64,000 nt of DNA from NCBI GenBank assembly GCA_948567375.1, contig OX419757.1:44144001-44208000 (forward strand), in the 5' to 3' direction. Of this stretch, positions 11,759-21,870 are shown one piece after another. Position numbers and translations under genes: made by a program. Source of the DNA: Lunularia cruciata (lineage: Eukaryota > Streptophyta > Marchantiopsida > Lunulariales > Lunulariaceae). Numbering within the stretch: position 1 is the first letter of the stretch; every line of letters starts with the position of its first letter. Below the pieces are notes generated by a model that saw nothing but the letters and a program-made list of their open reading frames with translations, had not been told where the DNA came from and searched no databases.

Positions 11759-11775
11759 TGGTGCCACTGCCGAGG
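11759..11775 (+). other. Primer-binding site of element A-I
   Basis: TGGTGCCACTGCCGAGG begins 7 bp after the LTR end. It equals the A-II PBS (TGGCGCCGCTGCCGGGG) except for three C-to-T or G-to-A changes, as expected from decay. Plant tRNA-Asp(GUC) 3' ends are the closest primer I know. Its position proves that the upstream 3-kb unit is an LTR. Confidence 0.8.
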
Positions 11776-11839
11776 ATACAAATCTCAGAGGTGGAAGAAT
11801 ACAAAGCCAAATTTGAAACTGGGTATCAACGCAATATAA

Positions 11840-14154
11840 ATGTCTGCATCAAGAGAACAATGGGAAGAGAAAGCTCAAAGACAAGCACTTCAGCATGAAG
11901 AAGACAAACGTGTGAACATCCCATCCAGTGTTGACAAAACTGAACGAGAGGCGTTGGATTTTCAACTCCTTCACAAAGTGCAAGAAGCCCTGCAAGAACT
12001 TGACCACAAGAAATGCAAAGGCGGTTGGCAAGGCTACTTTGCATCTCCCTCTTCGTCCAAGAAGAAGAAAGAATCGAGTGGGTAAACATATGCATTGCGG
12101 CCCAGTACACCGACTTCCCCTAGAGCTGTAAAGGAAGTTGTGTCCTTGAAGAACTTTGTTCAAGAAAAGACAGCATGCACACTTACTGGAGACGAGTGTC
12201 AACATCTTCAACAAACAATTCCTCGGTTGTCCCAAAGGAATTTTGAAGAACCAATCAAAGGTGTTGAGCTTGAATCTTCCACTCGGGTTGAAGTCGACAC
12301 CTTCATAGCAAAAATTGTTGAAGAAGACCCCACCTTGAATTTGACGAATTGGAATCCCTGGGCTGACACCATAATGTCAATACCAGCCAATCCTTCAGTT
12401 CCGTCAAGTTCAACACTACCTCAGCCGATCCCAATACATCAAACAATGACTTCGTTGCCTATCACCTGACATGCCTATCATAAGTATAAGGGAACAGAAC
12501 AAGACAAAGACCCCAATGAAAGCATCAAAGAATTCGAAGTCATCTCCTTTGCTAACAAGGAGCATGACTTGGCGAATCGATTGAGAATTTTCCCAAGTTT
12601 GCTCCAAAAGAAAGCTTGGAGCTGGTACACCCATGTGACCTAGAAGGGGTTTGTACCAGCAGACTGGGCAGACTTGAGAAACAACTTCCTGGAATGATTT
12701 TGGGAGGTTGATTACGACACAAGTGTCTTTGCGGCACTCAACAATTTAGACCAAGGCAAGAAGGAGAAGTTGAGAGACTACTCTGAGCGGTTCATGGCAC
12801 TATTGAACCGAGTTCCCAAGCAATCGGGGGTGGTGGGTTACTCCGATGCCCAAGCCATTACCTGGTTCCTTGGGGGACTGTCCCTAGAGATACGAATCTT
12901 TGCAAGGGAGAGGAATGTAACTTCCCTTGACAAGGTACTCAAACATGTTGCTTGTTACAAGGCTGCCCACTCTCACTCTGCCGGTAACCAGAGAAATTGG
13001 GAGAAGAAAGGCAAGAAGCCCAAAAGGAGAGCTTCACACAGTACATCTCCTTCTTTGGACGAATCCTCCACGTCTTCGAGCACTTCTTTGGAATCCAAAG
13101 AAGAATCAAAGCCAAGATGAGTCAAAAGACGCGGGGGCAAGAAACCAGTGACTCCTCCAGCAAAGAGTGTAAATAAGGCAGATACCAAGCTGGATGCACT
13201 CATCAAGGAGTTTTCGGATTTCAAGATCCAGATGATTGGGGCCAAAGACCAAAGGAAAGCCCCAATGTTTGGAAGATCAAATGTATGGTGCACCGCATGT
13301 GGCAAATCAGGCCACGCCAACACAAAATGCAATACTTGTAATGCATTCTCGATGCAACAAATTGATTGGGTTCCGGGATGGAACCAAGACGAGGACAAAG
13401 AGGCTGTGTACCAAACGCAAGAAGTACAGCCTCAAGTGAGCACATTGTATCAAGGTCCGAGGTTTGGACCCAAGGAGTATAACCCCAATGCTCCTTCACG
13501 AAGATCACCAATGAGCAACCAAAATTGCCCTCAGAATGTTGCACCCGGAGCCTGTTATAATTGTGGCTCGATGGGACATTGGTCTCCAAACTGTCCCGAG
13601 CCAAGAAGGCAAATTAGGTACGTTCTTCTATGCAGAAATTGTAAAGGATCGGGACATACAGGCAACCAATGTCCTCACCCACCAAACCCGAAGCCGCTTG
13701 TAAAGTATGTACAGACCCGCACTGAGCGTGCAGCACTGCAACCAAAGGGAGATACGAATGTAAATTGCATCACTCTTGAGGAAGAAAGACCTCAAGAAGG
13801 GAGTCCGGCCTCGGAAGGAGAATGGCCGGACCTTGAAATTTTGAAAGTTGAGACACGCTCCAGCAAGAAGAAGTGTGATCCCAAAGAACTGAGTACGACC
13901 TTGTCGTCTTCCAGAAAGGCAAAGAGACTGCACCCAAAGGCAATTCTTTCTGCCAAGGAGGAAAAGATCCTTGCAAAAGCCAAAGCTAAAGCATTGCAGA
14001 AAGAACTAAAGGAGGCACTACTCAGGACTCGGGAACTGAGTTTGGAAGAGGAGACGAAGACAAAGTCTCCAGTTTTTCCGGCGGACATCCGATCCGAAGT
14101 AAAGGGTCTAATCCAAGCCGAGGTGGGCCAAACCGAGGAACCTTGGGTTAAGGC
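11840..14154 (+). pseudogene. Family-A Gag polyprotein (several stops)
   Basis: This is a single frame from the ATG at 11840 to about 14154, with at least four in-frame stops (12083, 12467, 13118 and others near 12641 and 12695). The order is a charged N-terminal segment, the retrotransposon gag core (EFEVISF..., then WYTHV, then LNRVPKQSGVVGYSD, about 12500-12960), and a Ser/Lys linker. Three zinc knuckles of the CX2CX4HX4C type follow: CTACGKSGHANTKC (13291 on), CYNCGSMGHWSPNC (13555 on) and CRNCKGSGHTGNQC (13630 on). A Lys/Ala-rich helix comes last. It is over 80% similar by eye to the A-II Gag at 51701-42944. At 14154 it breaks off into family-F sequence, so the natural C-terminus is lost. 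Confidence 0.9.
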
Positions 14155-15163
14155 AGTCAAGGGAAAAGCAACAGCGAGTGGAACCAGAGAGGAGGCAGGT
14201 TAGAAGGAAAGAGGTGCAGTTCAGTGATGCACAAAAGAGCAGGGATCAGAATTTGGGCGTTGGAGAAGAGTCACGGATGGACACAAAAGGGGCAGCGAAC
14301 CAGAAGCCGGGAGAGAGATCTCCTAGGAAAGGGCCGGGTTGGCTGTTGAGCCGGGACATAGAAATGGAATTGGATCCGCAAGAGATTGCCAAAAATTCTG
14401 GAAACAGGAGGTGAGGGGTTTCACAAACGAAGAGTTCTTTGGTAGCTTGAGGAAGGATGTGCAGGACCTTATCCTTGTCAAGGCAAAGAAGAAATGATTC
14501 TACAAGGAAGGACCGCACACATCCTTGTTGTACGAGGACGGGAGTGAGGCTGAAGGAGAGGTGGGGACTTTCGGGCTTGAGCTTGAACAGGAAAAACCAG
14601 AGGATGAGACCCGAGAAGCACGTGTCTATGATGCTGCTCTTGAGGATGAGAAGTCATTTGTGCCCTTGTCAGAGGAGGTTCAAGCCTCTTTTTGGGCGAG
14701 AAGTTGCAGCGAGTGTGAGATCGAGATACAAGGAGTGAAAGCACCGGTGAGAGCGCTGATTGATTCCGGATCTGAAGTCAATCTTGTGTCAAAGGCGGTC
14801 TACGATGAAGGGCGATGGAAGGTGGATCGTGACATTGATTGGAAGTTAAAATCAGTGAATAGAACCAGAAATGCATTGTGGGGAGCTTGTCCGGATGTCA
14901 AAATCAAGATAGGGAATGTGGTAGAGCCTATTAATGTGTTCGTGCATGATACCTTGCCCTACCCAGTGATCCTAGGACAGCCCTTCATTACTGAGTTTAG
15001 AATGGAGAGCAAAGTTCTGAATGATGGGACTCATGTGGCGAAGGTTAGAAGTCAGAATGGGACCAGAATAGTGCAATTCCCTATTGTGTTGCCGGGCAGC
15101 GACAGGAACAGGAGAGAGTTAAGGGATCCAGAAAAGCCTACTGGAAGGTGGGGTTTCCACTAG
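14155..15163 (+). CDS. Family-F Gag C-terminus and aspartic protease
   Basis: From 14155 the sequence no longer matches family-A gag. The frame 14525-15163 (212 codons) contains an aspartic protease with the catalytic triad RALIDSGSEVNLV (about 14745-14785) and a downstream VILGQPFI flap-side motif, as in Ty3/gypsy proteases. Upstream, 14155-14520 is a damaged gag remnant with a stop at 14494-14496 and a frame change near 14400. The protease ORF overlaps the RT ORF in the -1 frame, with a possible slippery heptamer G GGT TTC at 15151-15157. The 5' part of the F gag is absent. Confidence 0.75.
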
Positions 15164-17568
15164 GCATCTTGTCAGAGAAGGTTGGGGGACAAGGCGCCCT
15201 ATGCTACATTCCACCGCAAGAGATCAGTGAGGAGGACTGTTTTGATAGGACCTATGTGGGAATCCAGAGTGGTAGAACTGTTTGCTTTGCACATGTAGGG
15301 AGTACCACGGGAATTTTGCAGAAGAGAATGAAAAGGAAAGAGAGAGTTCTGAAAACAGCAAGGGAAATGGATGATAGCGAGACTATCATTGGATTGTTGG
15401 AGGATTGGGGAGAAGGTAGGGCAGTCCAGAAGGTGATCAGAGCAATGGAGAAAGGAAAACCCGTGATTGAGATAGGAAAGGAGCTTCATGAAACACTTTC
15501 AAAGTTGGTTCATGAAGTGAGATGTGACACTAAGTACAAAACAGTGGACAAAAAGGTTCATCCTATTGCTGTCCCATTGCCATTGGATGCTTCTGATTTG
15601 ATGCGTAGGACCAGAGAGGAACCAAGACTGAGTCAGGAAAAGGATATTGGTCATTCGTTTACTAAAGAGACCTTGGATGAGCTTACGGTTGGAGGGGATG
15701 GATTGCTCACAGAAGTTGAGCACCGTGCATTCAAGGAAATGATTGGGAAGTGCGGGAAGGCTTTTGCTTTCACGATCGAGGAGATTGGGTGTGTGAACCC
15801 GCAGGAAATCACACCGATGATAATTTTCACAGTTCCGCATGTACCATGGGATCTGAGGCCAATACCAGTGCCAAAGGCGCTTCTGCCCCAGCTGACAGAA
15901 CTACTGAAGGAGAAAGTTCAGGCAAAGATTTTAGAACCTTCAGAAGCGCCATACTCAAATCGTTGGTTTACCGTCCGGAAGAAGAATGGTAAGTTGCGGT
16001 TCATACAGGATATGCAACCGCCAAATAAGGTAACAATCCGGAATTCTGGTGTTGGACCGGCTGTGGATGAGTTTGCTGAGGAGTTTGCAGGGAGGGCAAT
16101 CTATTCTATAGGAGATTTGTATTCAGGTTATGATCAGTTTCAGCTTGCTGAAGGGAGCCGGGACATAACCACAATGCAAACACCATTAGGGCTGATGCGT
16201 ATGTGCACTCTCCCAATGGGGGCTACTTACTCTGTGGCGCATATGCAAAGCGCTATGAATCAAATTCTGCAGTCTTTTATCCTTGAGAAAACCCGTCCAT
16301 TCTTGGATGATATACCTGTCAAAGGCTGCACAGAGAGCGAGAAAGATGAAACTTTGGTGGATGGAGGTATTAGGAGGTTTGTCATGGATCATATTCAAGA
16401 TGTGGAGGCGATATTGAGAAGGTTGATGGAAGCGGGGGTGACTCTCTCTGGAAAGAAGTTGGCATTTGGACTTGGAGAAATCCTTGTGGTGGGACACGTG
16501 TGTGGCTTGTATGGAAGGAAGCCAAATCCGGAAAAGGTGGACACAATAGGGCAGATCAAGGACTGTTCCTCAGTTCAGGAGGTAAGAAGGTTCTTAGGGG
16601 CATGCGTTTTCTACCGTATATGGATTCCGCACTTTGGTCATGTTGCAGAGCCGCTCTACCAGCTTTTGAGGAAAAGGATCAGGTTTGTTTGGAGATTGGA
16701 ACATTCGGTTGCTATGGCAAAACTGAAGAAAGCGCTGCAGAACCCACCTGTGCTCCACCCGCTTGACTACCGCTGTGGACGACCAATTATAGTTACGGTT
16801 GACTCAAGTCCCTATGCTGCTGGTTGGGCTGTGGGCCAAGACGACGAGAATGGCAACAGATTTGCAGCAAGGTTTGGAGCAAGGATCTTCACGGAACGGC
16901 AACAGAGGTACCCTCAGATCAAACGGGAATTGTGGGGTGCCAAGATAGCACTAAGACAGGATAGAAATTGCCTAATAGGGACCTATGTCATTCTAGAGAC
17001 AGATTGCTTGCCGCTGCTTGGAATGGTTGCCAACTGTGACACTCCAGACATTGCCATGTTGCGATGGATAGCGTTCATTCAGATGTTTAATCCAGAGCTA
17101 AGGTACATAGCTGGGAAGGACAATCCGGTAGCTGATATGTTGTGTAGAGCATGTTATGAAGGAGCTGAAAATGATTGTATGGTGGATGTGCATGAGCTGG
17201 ACTTGAACTTACCCTTTAGAGAAGAACTATACAAGGATGATCTTCTGGCTGTTGGGAAGTATCTTAGTTCTCTAGAGAAGAACTCCGAATGGACCAGGGA
17301 GGAGTTTGAGAAGATTAGAAGGAGATCGGGAAAATTCTTGTTGAAGGATGGGTATCTTTGGCGAAGACCCAAGGGCAGCTCTGGAGTTCCATTGAGAGTG
17401 TTGGGAGATGAGGAGACGAAGCAGAGAGTGCTACGGGAGTCGCATGACGCGGATGCTGCCGGACACCGTGGGGTTCAGGGTACATACGAGCGCATCCGGG
17501 GTTTGTACTGGTGGCCAGGTATTTATACAGAGGTACGACGGTATGTGGAAACCTGTGAAATCTGTTAG
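15148..17568 (+). CDS. Family-F reverse transcriptase, RNase H and integrase N-terminus
   Basis: 806 codons open without interruption. RT spans about 15850-16500, with the palm motif FLDDI (about 16300) in place of the more usual Y/FxDD. The RNase H domain spans about 16790-17150 (VTVDSSPYAAGW, a KRELWG Glu, LETDCLP). The integrase HHCC zinc domain ends the frame (17440-17565; HDADAAGHRG, then CEIC). A TAG at 17566-17568 separates it from the rest of the integrase. The pol differs strongly from the D and A-II pols in this window and belongs to another gypsy clade. It is much better preserved than the gag to its left. The start coordinate is the first codon of the frame; a -1 frameshift from the protease frame is the likely entry. 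Confidence 0.9.
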   Translation: MGFPLGILSEKVGGQGALCYIPPQEISEEDCFDRTYVGIQSGRTVCFAHVGSTTGILQKRMKRKERVLKTAREMDDSETIIGLLEDWGEGRAVQKVIRAMEKGKPVIEIGKELHETLSKLVHEVRCDTKYKTVDKKVHPIAVPLPLDASDLMRRTREEPRLSQEKDIGHSFTKETLDELTVGGDGLLTEVEHRAFKEMIGKCGKAFAFTIEEIGCVNPQEITPMIIFTVPHVPWDLRPIPVPKALLPQLTELLKEKVQAKILEPSEAPYSNRWFTVRKKNGKLRFIQDMQPPNKVTIRNSGVGPAVDEFAEEFAGRAIYSIGDLYSGYDQFQLAEGSRDITTMQTPLGLMRMCTLPMGATYSVAHMQSAMNQILQSFILEKTRPFLDDIPVKGCTESEKDETLVDGGIRRFVMDHIQDVEAILRRLMEAGVTLSGKKLAFGLGEILVVGHVCGLYGRKPNPEKVDTIGQIKDCSSVQEVRRFLGACVFYRIWIPHFGHVAEPLYQLLRKRIRFVWRLEHSVAMAKLKKALQNPPVLHPLDYRCGRPIIVTVDSSPYAAGWAVGQDDENGNRFAARFGARIFTERQQRYPQIKRELWGAKIALRQDRNCLIGTYVILETDCLPLLGMVANCDTPDIAMLRWIAFIQMFNPELRYIAGKDNPVADMLCRACYEGAENDCMVDVHELDLNLPFREELYKDDLLAVGKYLSSLEKNSEWTREEFEKIRRRSGKFLLKDGYLWRRPKGSSGVPLRVLGDEETKQRVLRESHDADAAGHRGVQGTYERIRGLYWWPGIYTEVRRYVETCEIC

Positions 17569-18570
17569 ATCTACTCCAAGGTAAGGCACAGAGATGGGTT
17601 GAAACCTACTTATCCGCTGAATCTCCATTTTCAGTGGGTTTTGGACTTGGTTCATATGCCTTTAGGAGTCCGAGGAGCTAAATATCTAGTACTAGCTAGG
17701 GAAGACTTGTCTAATAAAGTGGAAGGAAGAGCATTGTCATCTACACATACCCAACAGGTGTGTCGGTTTGTCTTAGAGGATATCATTGCCAGGCACGGAT
17801 GTTTCTACCGGATGAGGGCAGATCGAGGTGAATTGGATGCAAGGGAAGCAGCTGACTTCTTTGCTAAGTTCAATATCAAGCTGAACCTGACTACTGCCTA
17901 CAATCCGGAAGCCAATGGTAAGAGTGAACGAGGTCATCCGCCGATAGTGAATGCTTTGGTGAAGGCTTGCCAAGGTGAGACATACAGATGGCCTGATTTG
18001 CTGCCCTTAGCACTTATGGCTGATAGGTTAACTTGCAGCTCGGTAACTGGGATGCCACCTGCTGAGTTAGTATCAGGACACTTACCTATTATGCCTATGG
18101 AAGAGGACATCATTAGTTGGAGAACTGTTCAGTGGGAGGATAATGTGTCCATAGAGGAGTTGATAATGCGCAGGATCGAGCACTTTAACCTGACACCACA
18201 GAGAATACAAGTGGCACGCAAGAAGGTGAAGGAAGCACGGCTGAGGAACAAAGTATACTTTGACAAGACTCACCGACTGCGACCGATGCCTATCAATGAA
18301 GGGGATTGGGTGCTGGTTTCTGATAACAGCCTAGACGTACAACATTCGACCCTCAAAAAGTTTGCCCGCCGTTGGCATGGCCCATTTGTTGTTACCAAAG
18401 TTCACAAGAATGCCACCTACAATGTGCGAGAGCTTGATGGTACTAAACATCGTCTGCCATATGCAGGGAAAAGGGTTAAACTTTTCAAGAGGCAATCAGG
18501 AGCCAAGGAGGAAAGAGATAGTGACTTCGGCTCAGGAGGGGATTTGGACAATGCCACTGAAGAATGCTGA
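17569..18570 (+). CDS. Family-F integrase core and C-terminal domain
   Basis: Same frame as the upstream pol, after the TAG at 17566. The integrase catalytic core shows the DDE residues: the Asp in QWVLDLVHM (about 17650), the Asp in MRADRG (about 17815) and the Glu in NGKSERGH (about 17925). The C-terminal part has the INEGDWVLVSD motif and a GPF-type RRWHGPFVV (about 18370), then an acidic tail ending at 18570. No chromodomain is evident. Apart from the one TAG it is intact, so the stop is either a recent lesion or a read-through site. Confidence 0.9.
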   Translation: MYSKVRHRDGLKPTYPLNLHFQWVLDLVHMPLGVRGAKYLVLAREDLSNKVEGRALSSTHTQQVCRFVLEDIIARHGCFYRMRADRGELDAREAADFFAKFNIKLNLTTAYNPEANGKSERGHPPIVNALVKACQGETYRWPDLLPLALMADRLTCSSVTGMPPAELVSGHLPIMPMEEDIISWRTVQWEDNVSIEELIMRRIEHFNLTPQRIQVARKKVKEARLRNKVYFDKTHRLRPMPINEGDWVLVSDNSLDVQHSTLKKFARRWHGPFVVTKVHKNATYNVRELDGTKHRLPYAGKRVKLFKRQSGAKEERDSDFGSGGDLDNATEEC

Positions 18571-18616
18571 TATTGATCACTCTGGACTTGCTGGTGCAGA
18601 CCGGTGGCTGCACAAG

Positions 18617-18631
18617 ATTGGTGGGGGTGGA
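18617..18631 (+). other. Polypurine tract of the F-type element
   Basis: ATTGGTGGGGGTGGA lies immediately before TGTCGTCGG, the start of the F LTR, and 47 bp after the integrase stop. This is the usual place for the plus-strand primer of a gypsy element. Confidence 0.75.
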
Positions 18632-20769
18632 TGTCGTCGGAAAAATAGCCCACGTGTACCCTTGAGGCTTTTGGTGTGATGAATTTTCTTTTCTCTTTTA
18701 TTTGTTGTAAGGAACAGGGATTTATGATAATATATCTCGGGTGTGGTTTTGCTATCTTGTTTTGGGAGAAAGTGAGGAGACAGAGAAGGGCTGAGGGTTT
18801 TCACAAAATGCCAAAAGATTTTGAGAGGGTTTGGCAGAGGATTTCGAGAGGAGTGGCAGAAATTTTTGGGAGAAGAAAGGAGTAGGGTTTTTGTTTTGAA
18901 AAGGGACAGAGGAGTTTCGAGAGAGAAAGGGTTTTTTTTTTCGGGAATGATAGGAGGAGTTTGGGGGCAGAGGACAGAAGGTGGGCAGGAAGGAAGTGAA
19001 TCGAAAGGGACTGGAATGATCAGGAAGGAGGAGTCATGAAGGCTTTTTAGGGACAGAGGAAAAATCAGGAAAAAAAATTTTGAGTTGGACAGGAGAAGGT
19101 TTGGCAGGGGGAGAAATTCTCGAGAAGCTGGAGGGTTTGGACATAGGAACACACACAGGAGAGGATTTTCGAGTTGGACAGGAGGGCTTGAGAGTGCAAA
19201 TTTTCTCGAGAACTGAAGGGTGGAAGAGGAACAATCAGGGCCAGGATTTTCGAGTTGGACAGGAGAGGAATTTCGAAATGTGAGAGTGCAGGGCTGTGCT
19301 TGGACCAGGAGAGAAATTTCGAAATGTGAGAGTGCAGGGCTGTGCTTGGACCAGGAGAGCAATTTTGAAATGTGAGAGTGCAGGGCTGTGCTTGGACCAG
19401 GAGAGCAATTTCGAAATGTGAGAGTGCAGGCTGTGTTTGGACCAGGAGAGGAATTCTGAAATGTGAGAGTGCAGGGCTGTGCTTGGACCAGGAGAGGAAG
19501 TTTCGAAATGTGAGAGTGCAGGGCTGTGCTTGGACCAGGAGAGCAATTTTGAAATGTGAGAGTGCAGGGCTGTGCTTGGACCAGGAGAGCAATTTTGAAA
19601 TGTGAGAGTGCAGGCTGTGTTTGGACCAGGAGAGGAATTCTGAAATGTGAGAGTGTAGGCTGTGCTTGGACCAGGAGAGGAATTTTTGAAAGGTGAGAGT
19701 GCAGGCTGTGCTTGGACCAGGAGAGGAATTTTCGAAATGTGAGAGTGCAGGGCTGTGCTTGGACCAGGAGAGCAATTTCAAAATGTGAGAGTGCAGGGCT
19801 GTGCTTGGACCAAGAGAGCAATTTCGAAATATGAAGATCCATGAGGGCTGTGTTTTGGACCAAGACAGAAATTTCAAAATGTGAAGGGAGTTTTGAAGGG
19901 CTGAAGGCTTTTGGAGATGCCTTAGGACTGTGTTTTGGACCAGGATAGGAATTTCGAAATGTGAAAGGAGTCTTGAAGGCTGACGGTTTTGGAGATGCCT
20001 TAGGACTGTGTTTTGGACCAGGACAGAAATTTTGAAATGTGAAGGGAGTTTTGAAGGGCTGAAGGCTTTTGGAGATGTCTGAGGGCTGTGTTTGGACCAG
20101 GAGAGAACTTTCCAAAAAGTGAGAGGAGTTTTGAAGGGCTGAAGGCTTTTGAAGATGCATGAGGGCTGTGTTTTGGACCAAGACATAAATTTCAAAATGT
20201 GAAGGGAGTTTTGAAGGGCTGAAGGCTTTTGGAGATGCCTTAGGACTGTGTTTTGGACCAGGATAGGAATTTTTGAAATGTGAAAGGAGTCTTGAAGGGC
20301 TGAAGGCTTTTGGAGATGCCTTAGGACTGTGTTTTGGACCAGGATAGGAAATTTCGAAATGTGAAATGAGTCTTGGAAGCAGATTTGTGTTATGAATTGT
20401 GACTAGAGTTGAGGAAACTGCATTCTAGGATCTCTCAGTCTGGTCCAGGTGAAAAGCATAATTAAATGATCTGAGTGCCGGATTTATGTTCAGTTAGATC
20501 ACTCAGTTGTTTTTTATTTTATTTTATCAAAGGGCCACCGGACCTAGGTCTATGAACTGCCAGATCCCGAACCATAGCTTGAACTTGACAAGAAAATAGG
20601 ATATGAGACCAAGCAGAGGTAGAAACCATAACACCAGCCTCGCATGACAAGATTGGTTTTATGAAAGTCAAGGATAAAACAAAACCTTCAGGGTGAGTCA
20701 ACCTCAAGAAACTAAGCACAAGCAGCCATGTGCTCGGCGCACTCTCAAGACCGAACGTTCCCCACGACA
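18632..20769 (+). mobile_element. 3' LTR of the F-type element
   Basis: It runs from TGTCGTCGGAAAAAT after the polypurine tract to CCCCACGACA at 20769. The solo copy at 43613-49891 has the same ends and identical orientation. It is 2.14 kb long. It contains one copy of the ~209-bp unit (around 18960-19050) and long arrays of 46-bp and 80-bp units. It is followed directly by 59 bp of a CL-A LTR terminus. No matching 5' F LTR exists left of 14155, so the F element is 5' truncated. Confidence 0.85.
19276..20390 (+). repeat. 46-bp then 80-bp tandem arrays in the F LTR
   Basis: Units share a core GCTGTG..TTGGACCA, AATTT.GAAATGTGA. From 19276 to about 19835 the period is 46 bp (for example 19321 to 19367). 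From about 19836 to 20390 the period is about 80 bp, because each unit also holds GGAGTTTTGAAGGGCTGAAG and GCTTTTGGAGATGCC. The short unit looks like a deletion derivative of the long one. A 534-codon minus-strand frame across the array is a repeat artefact. Confidence 0.93.
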
Positions 20770-20828
20770 GTGGGAACAAACTTTACTTACCCGATTACCG
20801 CAAAAGTGATATTTGCCGGGTTGTCACA
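20770..20828 (+). mobile_element. CL-A LTR terminus closing element A-I
   Basis: Only the last 59 bp of a CL-A LTR remain here (GGGAACAAACTTTACTTACC to GTTGTCACA). They supply the right end of A-I next to the CCAAA target duplication. The body of the 3' LTR and the family-A pol are missing. Confidence 0.85.
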
Positions 20829-21870
20829 CCAAAGTAGATGAAGTAGGAGTACAGATGTCTTTGGAGTTACCATCGGAGACATTGGAGAAGAGTGGGTTGC
20901 GAGATAAGGAGTTAGATAGGTTACCCTTTAGTGTAATTTCAGATCAGGAAAGAGAATTGCTGGATTTGGTAGAAGAATTAGAAGTTGTGAAACACCCGAG
21001 GACAAAGTAGTAGGAAGTAAATTTACTTTGGGTTTGGGTTTGAAAGCCAATGACGAAGTAGACATCGGATCGGAGTAGTTATAGTTTTGAGATTTGAAGA
21101 GGCAGATATGAAGAGGTGCATTGTCATTTAGGATCTGCAGGCTAGAAGAGTTGTTGTAGAATGGTATAGTTGTTAGAACTGTCGATTTGTTCACTACTTA
21201 AGAGTGGCATTTGCAATATCATGTTGTTCAGTGCTCATTATTTCTGAGAATAGATAAAGCAAAGTGTTGTGAAGCAGTGCTCGTTGCTTAAGCTTGATTC
21301 CAATATCAACTTTGTGATTATGTTTGTGAGTGTGTGAAGAATTTTGAAGTGCAAGTCAATGTGCTTGTTGGATGTTAGATTCCGCAGCCTTGATCTTCAT
21401 TCTATATGTTTGATCTTGAGTGAAGTGCAATTGGAGCAATGCCTTGACAGATCTGAGAGGAGTTGTAATGTTGGTAGTATTTTGCATTTGTGAGTGCAAT
21501 GCGAAGTTGATGTGAAGCAATTTTGATCAAGGAAGTTGTGCCTTCAGTGGAGGGGTGGAACACAGTTCTGAGGTGAAGTCGTTTTGCAATGAAGTGCCGT
21601 TTTTAGGAGAGCCTAAATCATCACAATCAAGATTGTTTGGAAAGATTTGATGGAGTTGTGATTAAGGAGTGTGAATTTGTGACAAGACTGCAAGTTAGTG
21701 CTTGTTCCTCTCTTTTGGGTGTGGTTTCTACCTGAGAGATTAAAAGACGCAACCAAGAAGAACTAAATTGTTACTTTGCTGCGTATTTGGACACTTCTGA
21801 CTTGTATCTCTGCAAGAACAAACTTTACTTACCCAATTACCACAAAAGTGATATTTTCTAGGTTGTCACA
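20829..21870 (+). mobile_element. Outer CL-A LTR, right part
   Basis: This continues the LTR interrupted at 8674. It holds the end of the LTR ORF (20829-21078, damaged, ending with the acidic tail and a TAG), the second TATA-like box CACTACTTAAGAGTGGCA near 21190, the ~650-bp downstream region and the terminus GGTTGTCACA at 21870. The flank GTGTG starts CL-B sequence in minus orientation. Confidence 0.88.

Larger units (their letters stand above)
8675..20828 (+). mobile_element. Element A-I: chimeric gypsy element with CL-A ends and F-type pol
   Basis: The left end is TGTGGTGCCCAC at 8675 and the right end TTGTCACA at 20828. The flanks CTGAA and CCAAA are both explained by an original CCGAA after CpG deamination on opposite strands. 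Order inside: 5' CL-A LTR 8675-11751, PBS, family-A gag to 14154, then family-F gag end, PR, RT, RNase H and IN, then an F LTR 18632-20769, then only the last 59 bp of a CL-A LTR. The host is the outer CL-A LTR, so a family-A element jumped into a relative's LTR. The mixed interior points to an F insertion followed by deletion, or to recombination. Confidence 0.85.

Noticed and set aside
11759-11775. Short tRNA-like segment taken as a tRNA gene
   Set aside because: It is only a 17-base primer-binding site; no cloverleaf surrounds it.
18577-20181. 534-codon minus-strand open frame (and 376-codon neighbour)
   Set aside because: It runs through the 46/80-bp tandem arrays of the F LTR; the product is just the repeat unit translated over and over (SWSKHSPALSHFE-like). 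Array periods not divisible by 3 keep all frames open.
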